NCBI RefSeq assembly: GCF_040256745.1
Contig: NZ_CP138335.1
Span: 310,001-374,000 of the forward strand
Reading direction: 5' to 3'
DNA from: Scrofimicrobium sp. R131
GTDB taxonomy: Bacteria > Actinomycetota > Actinomycetes > Actinomycetales > Actinomycetaceae
DNA: 64,000 bases
Positions 20,491 through 30,006 of the stretch are shown in pieces. Each line of letters begins with the position of its first letter. The stretch's first letter is position 1. The position numbers were made by a program, and so were the translations under genes. The notes under the pieces are model-generated. The model saw only the letters and a program-made list of their open reading frames with translations, searched no databases and had not been told where the DNA came from.

Positions 20491-21470
20491 TGAACGATTC
20501 TCCTTGCGGGTCGGCGTTCCAAGCGTAACTGGTTCAGCACCACCCGCGCCAAGGAGGAATCGATCACCAGGTCGGTGGCGACGCCGGAGCGGAGCGCCCC
20601 GACCAGGGGCAGCGCCTTCGAATCGCCCGCGGCCACGCACAGGCGCCGGGGGATCTTCTGAAGTTGGGCTGGGGTGGGGCCGGAGGCGCGTGCGTTCAAC
20701 TTCATATCGGTCGAGCCGTCCCGGCGCAGCAGCACCGTGCAGACGTCGCCGACGACGCCGTCGCGCCGAGCCTGGTCCAGCTCCTTCTGGTCCAGGAAAC
20801 CGCCGGAGTAGACGTGGCTGGGAATGGACCCGTCGAGGGAGCCAACCCCGAACAGGGCCACGTCGCAGGAGTCGATGGTCTGCAGCACCTGCTGGATCGA
20901 CCGTTCGCGCCACATGGCTTCTTTGGTCGAGGCGAAGTCGAAAAACGCGGGCACCGGGAAGTTGACCATTTTCGCCCCGAGGGCTTGGGCGGCCTGGGTG
21001 ATGATCGCCTGGGCGTAGGGCAGGCCCGACTCGGCCGCGTTCGAGGCGCCGTTCAGCTGAACCACCGTCAGCCCCGGCAGGTCCACCCGCGGAATGTTCT
21101 GCGCGATCATCGAGGTGGTGTTGCCCCAGGCGATCCCGAGCGTCGCCCCGGGGAACAGCATGTTGATCAGGCGCTCGGCCGCCACCGCCGAGACGTTGTG
21201 GAGCCGATTCAGGTCGGTGTCGGCCGATCCGACCGGGACCACCCAGGTGTGTACCCCGAAGGTCTCCTCGAACTTTTGCGCCAGGGTGTCGCTGGTGCCG
21301 GGCGGAGCGGTGATCGAAATGCGCACCAGGCCGACCTCGCGCGCGTAACTGAGTAGGCGGGAGACGGTGGAGCGAGAGACCCCCAGCTTGGAGGCGATCG
21401 ACTCCATTTTTTGATCCTGGAGGTAGTAGAGGGTGGCGGCCTCTTGGGCCAGTTCATCACGCACGTTCAC
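20487..21470 (-). CDS. SorC/DeoR-type sugar-responsive transcriptional regulator
   Basis: 327 residues from the GTG at 21470. N-terminal HTH: MESIASKLGVSRSTVSRLLSYARE (about residues 20-43). The rest is the SorC sugar-phosphate-binding domain (GIAWGNTTSMIAQ, VQLNGASNAAES, LFGVGSLDGS). It probably senses a phosphorylated sugar or polyol. It is divergent from glpD-glpF-glpK with 102 bases between starts, so control of glycerol use is likely. It is also coupled to the downstream kinase gene. Direct repeats in the intergenic region may be its operator. The start codon lacks a strong ribosome site. Confidence 0.88.
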   Translation of the reverse strand: MNVRDELAQEAATLYYLQDQKMESIASKLGVSRSTVSRLLSYAREVGLVRISITAPPGTSDTLAQKFEETFGVHTWVVPVGSADTDLNRLHNVSAVAAERLINMLFPGATLGIAWGNTTSMIAQNIPRVDLPGLTVVQLNGASNAAESGLPYAQAIITQAAQALGAKMVNFPVPAFFDFASTKEAMWRERSIQQVLQTIDSCDVALFGVGSLDGSIPSHVYSGGFLDQKELDQARRDGVVGDVCTVLLRRDGSTDMKLNARASGPTPAQLQKIPRRLCVAAGDSKALPLVGALRSGVATDLVIDSSLARVVLNQLRLERRPARRIVQ

Positions 21471-21495
21471 GGGATCAAGTCTGCCATGAACGGAT

Positions 21496-21522
21496 GTGCA
21501 ACCGCTACGCAACGGCGTGCAA
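21496..21522. promoter_or_regulatory. Candidate SorC-family operator between the regulator and glpD
   Basis: GTGCAA occurs at 21496-21501 and again at 21517-21522, 21 bases apart (two helical turns), inside a stretch with further ACGCAACGG similarity. A possible -10 (TAGATA, 21527-21532) for glpD follows. Assignment to the SorC protein is inferred from location. Confidence 0.35.
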
Positions 21523-21572
21523 AGCATAGATACTTTTCACATAGGTCATCATCGGCAGTCGAAGGAGACAAA

Positions 21573-23306
21573 GTGGCAACGCCAGTGTTATCCAAGGAAT
21601 CACGTGCAGCAGCGCTAGCGGAAATGGCGAATGGCGAAGAGCTCGATGTCCTGGTAATCGGGGGTGGGGTCACCGGCGCAGGTATTGCCGTCGATGCGGC
21701 CACCCGCGGCCTGAACGTCGGCATCATCGAGGCCCAAGACTGGTCCTCGGGAACCTCGTCGCGCTCATCCAAGCTCATTCACGGCGGGCTTCGCTACCTT
21801 TATCAGCTGGACTTCAAGCTGGTCCACGAGTCCCTGCGTGAGCGCGGACTCCTGCTGATCCAAAACGCCCCCCACCTGGTCAAGGCCCAGCCGCTGCTGT
21901 GGCCGCTGAAGATCCCGGTAGTGGAGCGCACCTACTCGGCCGTGGGTGTCGGAATGTACGACGCCATCGCGCAGGCAGCCCATCCGGGTGCCGTTCCGAT
22001 CCAGCGGCACCACACCAAGAAGGGCTCGCTGAAGCTGTGCCCGGCGCTGAAGGATGACGCCCTGAACGGCTCCATCGTCTACTACGATGCCCGGGTGGAC
22101 GACTCCCGCCTGGTGATCACCCTGGTCCGGACTGCGGTTCGCTACGGGGCCAAGGCAGCCAGCCGCACCCAGCTAATTGAGATCCTGAAGGACAACCGCG
22201 GCCGGGTCAACGGTGCGGTGGTTGAGGATCTGGAAACCGGCGAGCGCTACACGATCAAGACCAAGGCCATCATCAACGCGACCGGCGTCTGGACCGAAAA
22301 GACGCAGGCGCTGGCCGGCACCACCGGCGGCCTGAAAGTGCTGGCTTCCAAGGGGATCCACCTGGTCATCCCCAAGGATCGGATCAAGTCCGAAGTGGGC
22401 CTGTTCCTGCGGACCGAGAAGTCGGTTCTGTTCATCATTCCTTGGAAGCGGTACTGGATCATCGGCACCACCGACACCAAGTACCACGAGAGCCTGCTGA
22501 ACCCAGTCGCGGATGAGGCCGACATCGAGTACCTGCTGGAGCACGCCAACTCGGTGCTGAAGGACCCGCTGACCAAGGACGACATCATCGGCACCTACGC
22601 CGGGCTGCGGCCGCTGCTGCAGCCGGGCACCCTCGACGGGGACGCGGCCAAGTCGACCAAGGTCTCGCGGGAGCACACCGTGACCGAGGCGGCCCCCGGC
22701 CTGACCGTGATCGCGGGTGGCAAGCTCACCTCCTACCGCCAGATGGCGGAGGATGCGGTCGACTTCATGCTGGGCAAAGAGCGGGCGGCAAAGCAGCCGT
22801 GCGTCACCGGGAAGACTCCGCTGGAAGGGGCGGATGGATACCGGGCCCTGTGGGCGCGACGCGAGGCGATGGCCAGGGAAACCGGGCTGAGCGTCGACCA
22901 TATCGAAGACATGCTGGACCGCTATGGAAACAATATCGATGTGATCTTCGATATGATCAAAGACACCCCCGATCTGGGAGAACCATTGGCTGAGGCACCC
23001 GAGTATTTGCGGGCTGAAGTGGCCTTTGGGGTGACCCACGAAGGGGCGCTGCACCTGGAAGACATTCTGCTGCACCGGATTCGGCTCGTTTACGAGCACC
23101 GTGATGCGGGGCTGGCAGCAATGCCCGAAGTTGCAGATATCATGGGCCACTATTTGGGTTGGGACGAGGACACCAAGGAACGCGAAATGGACCTGTACCG
23201 CCGCGCATGCGAGGCGGTCCGGGAAGCAGAACTCATTACCGATGAGTCTGCGGCGCAGGCAGTTCGCGACGAGGTGGAACCGATTCGCCCAATGTTGGAC
23301 GTCTAG
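21573..23306 (+). CDS. glpD: FAD-dependent glycerol-3-phosphate dehydrogenase
   Basis: 577 residues from the GTG at 21573, which has GAAGGAG at ideal spacing; upstream in-frame codons lie in the regulator's intergenic region. FAD-binding DVLVIGGGVTGAGIAVDAATRG, then SSGTSSRSSKLIHGGLRYL, and C-terminal GTYAGLRPLLQPG with VIAGGKLTSYRQMAEDAV are hallmarks of GlpD. It oxidises G3P to dihydroxyacetone phosphate and passes electrons to quinone at the membrane. It is first in the glpDFK operon. Confidence 0.96.
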   Translation: MATPVLSKESRAAALAEMANGEELDVLVIGGGVTGAGIAVDAATRGLNVGIIEAQDWSSGTSSRSSKLIHGGLRYLYQLDFKLVHESLRERGLLLIQNAPHLVKAQPLLWPLKIPVVERTYSAVGVGMYDAIAQAAHPGAVPIQRHHTKKGSLKLCPALKDDALNGSIVYYDARVDDSRLVITLVRTAVRYGAKAASRTQLIEILKDNRGRVNGAVVEDLETGERYTIKTKAIINATGVWTEKTQALAGTTGGLKVLASKGIHLVIPKDRIKSEVGLFLRTEKSVLFIIPWKRYWIIGTTDTKYHESLLNPVADEADIEYLLEHANSVLKDPLTKDDIIGTYAGLRPLLQPGTLDGDAAKSTKVSREHTVTEAAPGLTVIAGGKLTSYRQMAEDAVDFMLGKERAAKQPCVTGKTPLEGADGYRALWARREAMARETGLSVDHIEDMLDRYGNNIDVIFDMIKDTPDLGEPLAEAPEYLRAEVAFGVTHEGALHLEDILLHRIRLVYEHRDAGLAAMPEVADIMGHYLGWDEDTKEREMDLYRRACEAVREAELITDESAAQAVRDEVEPIRPMLDV

Positions 23307-23442
23307 TATCACCCGAAGTAAACCGGGGTCGACCATCCTCTTCCGGTCGGCCCCACCCTCAGGAGGTGGCATCGTGAGTCGTAGCTGATCGCGGTGCCAC
23401 CAGACCACAGCGCGATGTAGCGCGTAAGGAGAACAAAACACA

Positions 23443-24231
23443 GTGAATGCATTTGAGATTTTTGCATCCGAGTTTTTCGGCACGATGCTGCTGATCATCC
23501 TCGGTACAGGCGTGGTGGCCAACAACCTGCTCCCCAAGGATAAGGGCAAGGACACCGGCTTCCTCATGGTCAACTTTGGCTGGGGCCTCGCGGTCTTTGT
23601 CGGTGTCTACGGCGCTTGGAAGACCGGCGGTCACCTGAACCCCGCCGTAACCATTGCCAAGTGGGTGGCAACCTTCTACGACCCGAACGTCACCCTCAAC
23701 GGTCAGCCGATGGGTTCCGAGTTCGCGGTCCCGGCCACCGCCAGCAACATTGCCCTTTACCTGGTAGCCCAGTTCCTCGGTGCCTTCATCGGCGCCATCA
23801 TCATGTACCTGGCCTACAAGAAGCAGTTCGATGAGGATGCTCCGGCCGCGCACAAGCTCGGCGTCTTCTCGACCGGACCGGAAGTCCGTTCCTACGGTTG
23901 GAACCTCGTCACTGAGGCCGTCGGTACCTTCATCCTGATCGTCTTCGTCCTGGTCGCCGGGGGCACCCCGACTGCGGTCGGACCGCTGGCGGTTGCTCTG
24001 GTCATCGTCGGTATTGGCGCCTCTCTCGGTGGGCCGACCGGCTACGCCATCAACCCGGCTCGTGACCTCGGCCCCCGCATCGCGCACGCTGTGCTGCCGA
24101 TCAAGGGCAAGGGCGACTCCGACTGGGGCTACTCCTGGGTGCCGGTCGTCGGCCCCATCATCGGTGCGGTTGTCGCTGTGGTCGTGACCTACGCCCTCAG
24201 CCTGTCCTCCCTGGACTTCTGGCCGCTGTAG
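23443..24231 (+). CDS. glpF: Glycerol facilitator (MIP/aquaglyceroporin)
   Basis: 262 residues; GTG start with AAGGAG 11 bases upstream. Six membrane segments and both NPA boxes are present (GGHLNPAVTIAKW and GYAINPARDLGPR). The Asp after the second NPAR is the aquaglyceroporin marker. It lets glycerol diffuse into the cell, to be trapped by GlpK encoded next. The 136 bases before it hold an imperfect hairpin (GGGGTCGACC with GGTCGGCCCC) that could attenuate or stabilise the operon mRNA. Confidence 0.95.
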   Translation: MNAFEIFASEFFGTMLLIILGTGVVANNLLPKDKGKDTGFLMVNFGWGLAVFVGVYGAWKTGGHLNPAVTIAKWVATFYDPNVTLNGQPMGSEFAVPATASNIALYLVAQFLGAFIGAIIMYLAYKKQFDEDAPAAHKLGVFSTGPEVRSYGWNLVTEAVGTFILIVFVLVAGGTPTAVGPLAVALVIVGIGASLGGPTGYAINPARDLGPRIAHAVLPIKGKGDSDWGYSWVPVVGPIIGAVVAVVVTYALSLSSLDFWPL

Positions 24232-24265
24232 CACACAACGAAGTGAAAGGTGAGTAAGGAAAAAC

Positions 24266-25786
24266 ATGTCTGAAGAGAAATATGTTCTCGCAATCGACCA
24301 GGGCACAACCTCGTCGCGCGCGATCATCTTCAACCACTCGGGTGAGATCGTATCCGTCGGACAGCAAGAGTTCGAGCAGATCTTCCCGAACCCCGGTTGG
24401 GTGGAACACGATCCCATTGAAATTTGGGAGTCTGTGCGCGCCGTCGTAGCTGATGCGCTGCAGAAGGCGGAGATCAACCGGCACTCGCTGGCGGCCGTCG
24501 GGATCACGAATCAGCGTGAAACCGCAGTCGTCTGGGACAAGACCACCGGTTTGCCCGTCTACAACGCCATTGTTTGGCAGGACACCCGTACCAGCAAGAT
24601 CATCCGTGAACTGGCCGGTGACCAGGGTATGGATCGCTACCGGTCCAAGGTGGGCCTGAGCCTTGCCACCTACTTCTCCGGGCCGAAGGTCAAGTGGATC
24701 CTCGACAACGTGGAAGGGGCGCGGGAAAAGGCCGAGGCGGGAGACCTCCTGTTCGGCAACACCGATGCCTGGGTCCTGTGGAACATGACCGGTGGGGTCG
24801 ACGGCGGCGTTCACGCCACCGACGTCACCAACGCGTCGCGGACCATGCTGATGGACCTGAAGACCCTGCAGTGGGATCCGGAAATCTGCGCGGACTTCGG
24901 CATTCCGATGTCGATGCTGCCGGAGATTCGCTCCTCCTCGGAGGTTTACGGCTACGGGCGCAAGCAGGGCCTGCTGATCGACACCCCGATCGCCGGCATC
25001 CTGGGCGACCAGCAGGCGGCCACCTTCGGCCAGGCCTGCTTCACCCCCGGGATGGCGAAGAACACCTACGGAACCGGCTGCTTCATGCTGATGAACACCG
25101 GCGAAGAGGTGGTCTTCTCCGATAACGGGCTGCTGACCACCCTCTGCTACAAGATTGGCGACCAGAAGGCCGTCTACGCGCTGGAAGGTTCGATCGCGGT
25201 GGCCGGCTCGCTGATTCAGTGGGTCCGGGACAACCTGAAGCTGATCGAGTCCGCTCCGGAAATCGAAGAGGTGGCCCTGACGGTGGAGGACAACGGTGGC
25301 GTCTACATCGTCCCCGCTTTCTCCGGCCTCTTCGCCCCGTACTGGAAGGATGATGCTCGCGGTGCGATCGTGGGCCTCACCCGCTACAACAACCGTGGTC
25401 ACATTGCCCGCGCGGCCCTGGAGGCAACTGCCTTCCAGACCCGCGAGGTGCTGGACGCCATGGAAGCTGACTCCGGCGCCAAGCTTTCCGAGCTGCGCGT
25501 TGACGGCGGCATGATCGCAAACAACACCCTGATGCAGTTCCAGGCCGACGTGCTCGGCGTGGACGTGGTAGCTCCCCAGGTGGCTGAGACCACCGCGCTG
25601 GGCGCCGCCTACGCAGCCGGGATTGCGGTCGGCTACTGGGATGGGGAAGCTGACGTCATTGCCAACTGGGCCGAGGGCAAGCGCTGGAAGCCGCAGATGG
25701 ACAAGACTGAGGTGGAACGCACCTACCGCCTCTGGAAGAAGGCTGTCACCCGGACGTTCGACTGGGTCGACGACGACGTGAAGTAA
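24266..25786 (+). CDS. glpK: Glycerol kinase
   Basis: 506 residues. FGGY-family kinase: phosphate-1 loop [30 protein letters not shown], and the C-terminal ATP-binding [11 protein letters not shown] with [12 protein letters not shown]. It phosphorylates glycerol to G3P, trapping glycerol entering through GlpF and feeding GlpD. It is the last gene of the operon and is followed by a clean terminator at 25796-25823. Confidence 0.98.
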   Translation: MSEEKYVLAIDQGTTSSRAIIFNHSGEIVSVGQQEFEQIFPNPGWVEHDPIEIWESVRAVVADALQKAEINRHSLAAVGITNQRETAVVWDKTTGLPVYNAIVWQDTRTSKIIRELAGDQGMDRYRSKVGLSLATYFSGPKVKWILDNVEGAREKAEAGDLLFGNTDAWVLWNMTGGVDGGVHATDVTNASRTMLMDLKTLQWDPEICADFGIPMSMLPEIRSSSEVYGYGRKQGLLIDTPIAGILGDQQAATFGQACFTPGMAKNTYGTGCFMLMNTGEEVVFSDNGLLTTLCYKIGDQKAVYALEGSIAVAGSLIQWVRDNLKLIESAPEIEEVALTVEDNGGVYIVPAFSGLFAPYWKDDARGAIVGLTRYNNRGHIARAALEATAFQTREVLDAMEADSGAKLSELRVDGGMIANNTLMQFQADVLGVDVVAPQVAETTALGAAYAAGIAVGYWDGEADVIANWAEGKRWKPQMDKTEVERTYRLWKKAVTRTFDWVDDDVK

Positions 25787-25795
25787 TCGAACTGG

Positions 25796-25823
25796 AAAGG
25801 GCGGCTCTGCGGAGCCGCCCTTT
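25796..25823 (+). terminator. Intrinsic terminator of the glp operon
   Basis: The 12-bp stem AAAGGGCGGCTC / GAGCCGCCCTTT has loop TGCG and ends in TTT, 9 bases after the glpK stop. Confidence 0.9.
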
Positions 25824-25851
25824 CTACTGCCTAAATTAGGTCAAAACCAAA

Positions 25852-25883
25852 GTGGGGGGCGCCTCGATCAAGGCGCCCCCCAC
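25852..25883 (-). terminator. Intrinsic terminator of the pspA transcript
   Basis: The 13-bp stem GTGGGGGGCGCCT (25852-25864) / AGGCGCCCCCCAC (25871-25883) has loop CGATCA. It lies just beyond the minus-strand pspA stop. On the minus strand it is followed by TTTGGTTTTGACC. Confidence 0.85.
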
Positions 25884-25895
25884 GATTGGGTAAAA

Positions 25896-26612
25896 CTAAT
25901 CCTTCTTCTTCAACGCGGCGAGGCGGGCCTCCACCTCCAGCTGAGAAGCGTCGGTCTGCAGCTCCGCAAACTGGTCCTCCAGCGAGTCCCCGGCCAGTTC
26001 CATCTGCCCCTGAACCTGGGCTTCGGCCCGGCGGATCTTCTCTTCGTAGCGGGCCAGCTCAGAGGTCGGGTCCAGGACGTTGATCGACTTGATCGCGTCG
26101 TTCACCTTCGCCTGCGCTTCGGCGGTCTTTTGCCGGGCAGCCAGCTGGTCGCGGCGGGTCTTCAGATCGGACAGACGCTCCTTCATCTGGGAGAGTCCGG
26201 CCTTCAGCTGCTCCACGGTCTGCTGCTGGGTGGCGATCTGCGGTTCGGCGGTGGCGGCTTCCTGCTCAAAGGAGATCTGCTTGCCAAGGGCCACCTTGGC
26301 CAGGCCATCCCACTTGTCGGCGCCGGCCGTGTCGCCCGAAGCGCGGCATTCCTCAGCCTTGTTCGAGGCGGCCAGGGCCTTTTGCCCCCAGTCGTTGGCG
26401 GCGGCCACGTCCGCCTCGTGATCCTTTTCGGCCAGGCGCAGATTACCGATGGTCTGGGCCACGGCCTTTTCGGCCTCCACGATTTCGTTGGTGTAGTCGC
26501 GGATCAGCTGATCAATCATTTTGGCTGGATCTTCCGCCTTGTCAATCAGGGCGTTGATATTGGCCTTAAGAAGCTGTGACACCCGGCCAAATACGGATTC
26601 TTTCTGAGCCAT
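25896..26612 (-). CDS. pspA: PspA/IM30-family membrane-stress protein
   Basis: 238 residues; AGGAGA upstream of the ATG. The N-terminal amphipathic helix (VFGRVSQLLKANINALIDKAEDP) and long coiled coils (about 25-215) are the PspA/IM30 (ESCRT-III-like) pattern. It coats and stabilises damaged membrane. The upstream neighbour on the same strand is the TPM-domain membrane protein (66-base gap), a pairing seen in actinomycetes, so the two may act together in envelope stress. No PspF or PspC is nearby. Confidence 0.92.
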   Translation of the reverse strand: MAQKESVFGRVSQLLKANINALIDKAEDPAKMIDQLIRDYTNEIVEAEKAVAQTIGNLRLAEKDHEADVAAANDWGQKALAASNKAEECRASGDTAGADKWDGLAKVALGKQISFEQEAATAEPQIATQQQTVEQLKAGLSQMKERLSDLKTRRDQLAARQKTAEAQAKVNDAIKSINVLDPTSELARYEEKIRRAEAQVQGQMELAGDSLEDQFAELQTDASQLEVEARLAALKKKD

Positions 26613-26677
26613 TGTTTCTCCTTTAATAGGTAGGTAAGTCCATCGTATCTGCCCGGCGGTCCGGGTGATAGGGGTTA

Positions 26678-28639
26678 CTAGAAGCCGGAGGAGCCACCAC
26701 GGCCCCCGCTAAAGCCGCCGCCGCCTCCGAACCCGCCGGAGGAGCCGCGCCAGGAGGACCCGCTCGACCCGCCCCAGCCGGAGCTGTGCCCACCGGAGCT
26801 GCGTCCGCCGCCCATGTTGCCCAGAATCATCGACCAGAGGAAGACGTCGCTCATGTTCATCCCGGAGCTGCGTCGCCCGGCCGGTTGCGGGGCCGTGGCC
26901 AGTGCGCTGCGGGCGAATGACTCGGCCTGGGTGGCCTGCTGGGCCGCCTGCCCGGGGTTGGATTCCAGCAGCGACTGGGCGGAGGTGAGGAGCGACTGGG
27001 CTTTGGCCACGCTGTTGCGCTGCTCCATGGTGGCGTAGGCACCGTGAGCCTGAAGCTGAGCCTGGGCCTGCAAGACCAGGGTTTGGGCCCCGGCGATCCG
27101 CTGCTGGGCGGTTTGGGTTTCCTTCTGGAACTGGTCGTGGGCCGAACGCAGGGGAGCGAGGGCCCGGTCCAGGCCGTCCTCGGCCAGCCGCAGGCGTTCA
27201 ATGGCGGAGAGCGGGTCGCCCTGGCCGGAGCGAGCGGCGATCCCGGCCTCGATGGCCGCCTTGGCCTCGTCCACCAGCGGGGCAAAAGAGGCCCGGTCAG
27301 CGGAGAGGCGGGCCACGTCGTCCAGGTCGGACGAAATGGAGGCGATGGCCTCGGTCAGCACCTGGGCCGACTGCTCCAGGGCCGTCCGCGCTCCGGTCAC
27401 CGTTTCGATCAGGCGGAGGGCCTGGGCCAGGGCGGTCGCCGCTAGATCCAGCTCCTGCACCGCCCGGGTCCGGTCGGTCGCCACCAGCTGCTGCACCTGG
27501 GCCACGTGTTCGCGGGCCTCGGTCAGCTCGGCCTCGGCCTGGTCCGGATTGTTGGCAATGGAAGCCAGGGACGAGGCGGAAAAGTGCTGCTGAAGGCTCT
27601 GCAGCTCGGCCCGGGCCGCCTCCAGACGCCGGTCGGCTTCACCGATCTGTTCGCTCAGCTGTGCGGCCTGCTGCTCCGCGGTCCGTTCCCGCTCGCGCCG
27701 GTCCTTCAGCACCTTCTGGGCCGTGGCCACGGCCGGCATCACCCGGCCGACCAGCTCTTGAATTTGCCCGGCCAGCTGGGCTTTGGCGGCCAGGTTCGGC
27801 TCGTCGTTCATCCGGGACAGGACTTCGAAAGCCTGCTGCAGCACCGGCTTGGCCGCCTCAATTGCGGTGGCCAACGACTTGGTTTCCAGCGTGCCAAACT
27901 GGGCGGTGGCAAAAGACAGCTCGTCTTCGCTTCGGCGCAGAGCCTCATCGGCGTACAGCAGTTGCTGGGAGGATTCGTCGACCAGCTTTTGCTGGGCGGC
28001 GGGGCTGGCCTTGGGGCCCAGGCCCGCTTTTCGCAGGCGCGCACCCCGACGGGAGGATGAGACCACCACCGCGAGGACCGCCGCGATCATGATGGCGATT
28101 GCCACCCAGACGAGCGCGCCGACACTGCTGCCAGAGCTGGAGCCGTTCGCGCTGGCACTGACTCGCTCGCCAAAGGTGACGATGGCGGCGGTCAGGTCTT
28201 CGGGCTGAAGCGGGTTGGACCGGCCCAGCTCGCTGCGGGCGGCTTCGAAGGCCCGGTTCAACTCGGAGTCGCTGACCTGGTTGGAGTCAGCGCCGGTGCA
28301 CCAGGCCGCGTCGCGCTGTTCGTAGGCGACCGCGAAGATAACTGAGTCGCCGGCCAGGTGGGACTGCTCGCCGGTTTGGAGGCACCACCCGGTTGCGTCC
28401 TGGCCGTCGAAAGTGGGGACCGCCACCGCGTAGAGGGCCAATCCGTCTTCGGCTGCGGCCGACAGGGCGTCGTGCGCCTCCTGCGTTTGGGAGGCGTCCA
28501 GGAAGCCGTTTGGGTCGGTCACCCGGTCGGTGATGGCCAGTGGCGGCTCGGCCGAGGCGGCCACCCCCAGCAGCACCGTCGCCAGCCCGACCGTTGCAGC
28601 CCCACCCAGGCGGGCCAGCCAGTTGTGTTTGGTCTTCAT
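26678..28639 (-). CDS. TPM-domain membrane protein with coiled coil and Gly/Ser-rich tail
   Basis: 653 residues. Signal peptide (about 1-31, cut near ASAEP); TPM domain (about 33-165; ITDRVTDPNGFLD, VAYEQRDAAWCTG); one membrane segment (about 172-194); a long Ala/Gln/Glu-rich coiled coil (about 205-600); and a C-terminus of Gly-Gly-Ser repeats (about 610-653). The TPM domain faces outside and the coiled coil is cytoplasmic. It is upstream of pspA on the same strand, so a shared membrane-maintenance role is inferred. The TPM domain is linked to photosystem repair and acid-phosphatase activity in other organisms, but its role here is unknown. Confidence 0.85.
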   Translation of the reverse strand: MKTKHNWLARLGGAATVGLATVLLGVAASAEPPLAITDRVTDPNGFLDASQTQEAHDALSAAAEDGLALYAVAVPTFDGQDATGWCLQTGEQSHLAGDSVIFAVAYEQRDAAWCTGADSNQVSDSELNRAFEAARSELGRSNPLQPEDLTAAIVTFGERVSASANGSSSGSSVGALVWVAIAIMIAAVLAVVVSSSRRGARLRKAGLGPKASPAAQQKLVDESSQQLLYADEALRRSEDELSFATAQFGTLETKSLATAIEAAKPVLQQAFEVLSRMNDEPNLAAKAQLAGQIQELVGRVMPAVATAQKVLKDRRERERTAEQQAAQLSEQIGEADRRLEAARAELQSLQQHFSASSLASIANNPDQAEAELTEAREHVAQVQQLVATDRTRAVQELDLAATALAQALRLIETVTGARTALEQSAQVLTEAIASISSDLDDVARLSADRASFAPLVDEAKAAIEAGIAARSGQGDPLSAIERLRLAEDGLDRALAPLRSAHDQFQKETQTAQQRIAGAQTLVLQAQAQLQAHGAYATMEQRNSVAKAQSLLTSAQSLLESNPGQAAQQATQAESFARSALATAPQPAGRRSSGMNMSDVFLWSMILGNMGGGRSSGGHSSGWGGSSGSSWRGSSGGFGGGGGFSGGRGGSSGF

Positions 28640-28765
28640 GTCCCCTCCGATCAGTTGGCTTCAAGCATAACTTTCTGTTGGCGGCAATGACACGGTACTC
28701 GTTGGGTACTATGCTTGTTCTGAGGATTTGTGACCAAAAAGCGGTTCGGAAGAAATGGGGTTGCC

Positions 28766-29143
28766 GTGCCTACCGGTAAGGTGAAGTTTTTCGACGTCGA
28801 CCGAGGATTCGGGTTTATTGGCGGCGAGGATGGGCGCGAGGTGTTTTTGCACGCCTCGGCACTGCCCGACGATCTTCCGGCGCCCAGGCCTGGTCAACGG
28901 GTCGAATACGGAATTGCCGACGGCCGGCGCGGCCCGCAGGCAATCTCGGTGCGGGCCCTTTCGGCGCTCCCCTCGGTAGCCCGCGCCCAACGCCGCAAGC
29001 CGCAGGAAATGGTGCCGGTGGTTGAGGACCTAATTCGGTTGCTCGACTCGTCGTCAGATTCTTTGCGTCGCGGCAAATACCCAGACAATGCGGGCAAGAT
29101 TGCCAAGGTTCTGCGCGCAGTAGCGGAGGACTTTAGTGCCTGA
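28766..29143 (+). CDS. Cold-shock-domain protein with C-terminal extension
   Basis: 125 residues from the GTG giving VPTGKVKFFDVDRGFGFIGG; an in-frame GTG at 28730 would add 12 residues. The cold-shock domain (1-65) has RNP1-like RGFGFI and RNP2-like VFLH motifs and binds single-stranded nucleic acid. Unlike 67-residue Csp proteins, it carries a further 60 residues, ending in a helical region (EDLIRLLDSSSDSL). This long form is common in actinomycetes and is usually followed, as here, by a DUF3027 gene. The stop overlaps that gene by 8 bases. Confidence 0.9.
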   Translation: MPTGKVKFFDVDRGFGFIGGEDGREVFLHASALPDDLPAPRPGQRVEYGIADGRRGPQAISVRALSALPSVARAQRRKPQEMVPVVEDLIRLLDSSSDSLRRGKYPDNAGKIAKVLRAVAEDFSA

Positions 29144-29915
29144 GAATGAGATCAATGAACCGGCCCCGAAACTGGACCGGTCGGTAAGACGCGACGAACT
29201 GCTGCTCGAGGCGGTAGAGGTGGCCCGGCAGGCGGCGGTGGAAATTTCCCGGCCCGAGTCGGTGGGTGAGCACGTGGGCGCTCGAATGGTGGCCAAGGGC
29301 GTGGCTGCCCACCGGTTCCACTGCCAAGACGCCGGCTACCCGGGTTGGGACTGGGAGGTCTCGGTTGCCCGGGCTCCCCGCTCCAAGACGGTGACCGTCT
29401 GCGAGGTGTCGCTGCTGCCCGGCGAGGGCGCCCTGCTGGCCCCCGAGTGGGTTCCGTGGGAAGAGCGGCTTCGCCCCGGCGACGTCTCCCGCGAAGACGT
29501 GCTGCCCTACAGTGCCAACGACCCGCGCCTGATGACCAACCTGGAGCAGACTGACCCGGAGCTGGTCGACGAGCTCGGGGTGGAAGAGCTGGGGCTGGGT
29601 CGCCCGCGGGTGCTCTCCGAATACGGGATCCAGCAGGCCGCTGACCGGTGGTACGCCTCCGATCAGGGACCGGTGCCGGCCGCCAAGCAGACCTGCGCCA
29701 CCTGCGGGTTCCTGCTGAAGCTGCCCGGCTCGCTGGGACGGGTGTTCGGGGTTTGTGCCAACGAATGGTCCCCGGATGACGGACGGGTAGTTTCCCTGGA
29801 CCACAGCTGCGGGGCCCACTCTGAGACTGACACCACCAAGCGGAAGCCACAGTGGCCGATGCAGAGTTCACGAATCGACGAGTTCCAGATTACGGTTGAC
29901 GACCTTCGCCAGTGA
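29136..29915 (+). CDS. DUF3027 protein
   Basis: 259 residues; GTG start inside the end of the cold-shock gene, so translation is coupled. Most of the length matches actinomycete DUF3027 (FHCQDAGYPGWDWEVSVAR; SEYGIQQAADRWY). The C-terminus has CATCGF with later Cys and His residues (VCANEW, DHSCGAHSE), a likely zinc-binding knuckle. The function of the family is unknown. The fixed partnership with a cold-shock protein suggests an RNA-linked task, which is inference. Confidence 0.85.
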   Translation: MPENEINEPAPKLDRSVRRDELLLEAVEVARQAAVEISRPESVGEHVGARMVAKGVAAHRFHCQDAGYPGWDWEVSVARAPRSKTVTVCEVSLLPGEGALLAPEWVPWEERLRPGDVSREDVLPYSANDPRLMTNLEQTDPELVDELGVEELGLGRPRVLSEYGIQQAADRWYASDQGPVPAAKQTCATCGFLLKLPGSLGRVFGVCANEWSPDDGRVVSLDHSCGAHSETDTTKRKPQWPMQSSRIDEFQITVDDLRQ

Positions 29916-30006
29916 ACGTGGGTCGCAATTATATCATCGGGTAGGACCGCCCCCCAAATAGCGGACTCGGTTGGAAGCCTTGTCCGAACTGGGCAAACTG
30001 ACGTGA

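Noticed and set aside
29916..30006. Purine riboswitch ahead of the purine permease
   Set aside because: The 91-base gap lacks the conserved loop sequences and is too short for the aptamer plus an expression platform.
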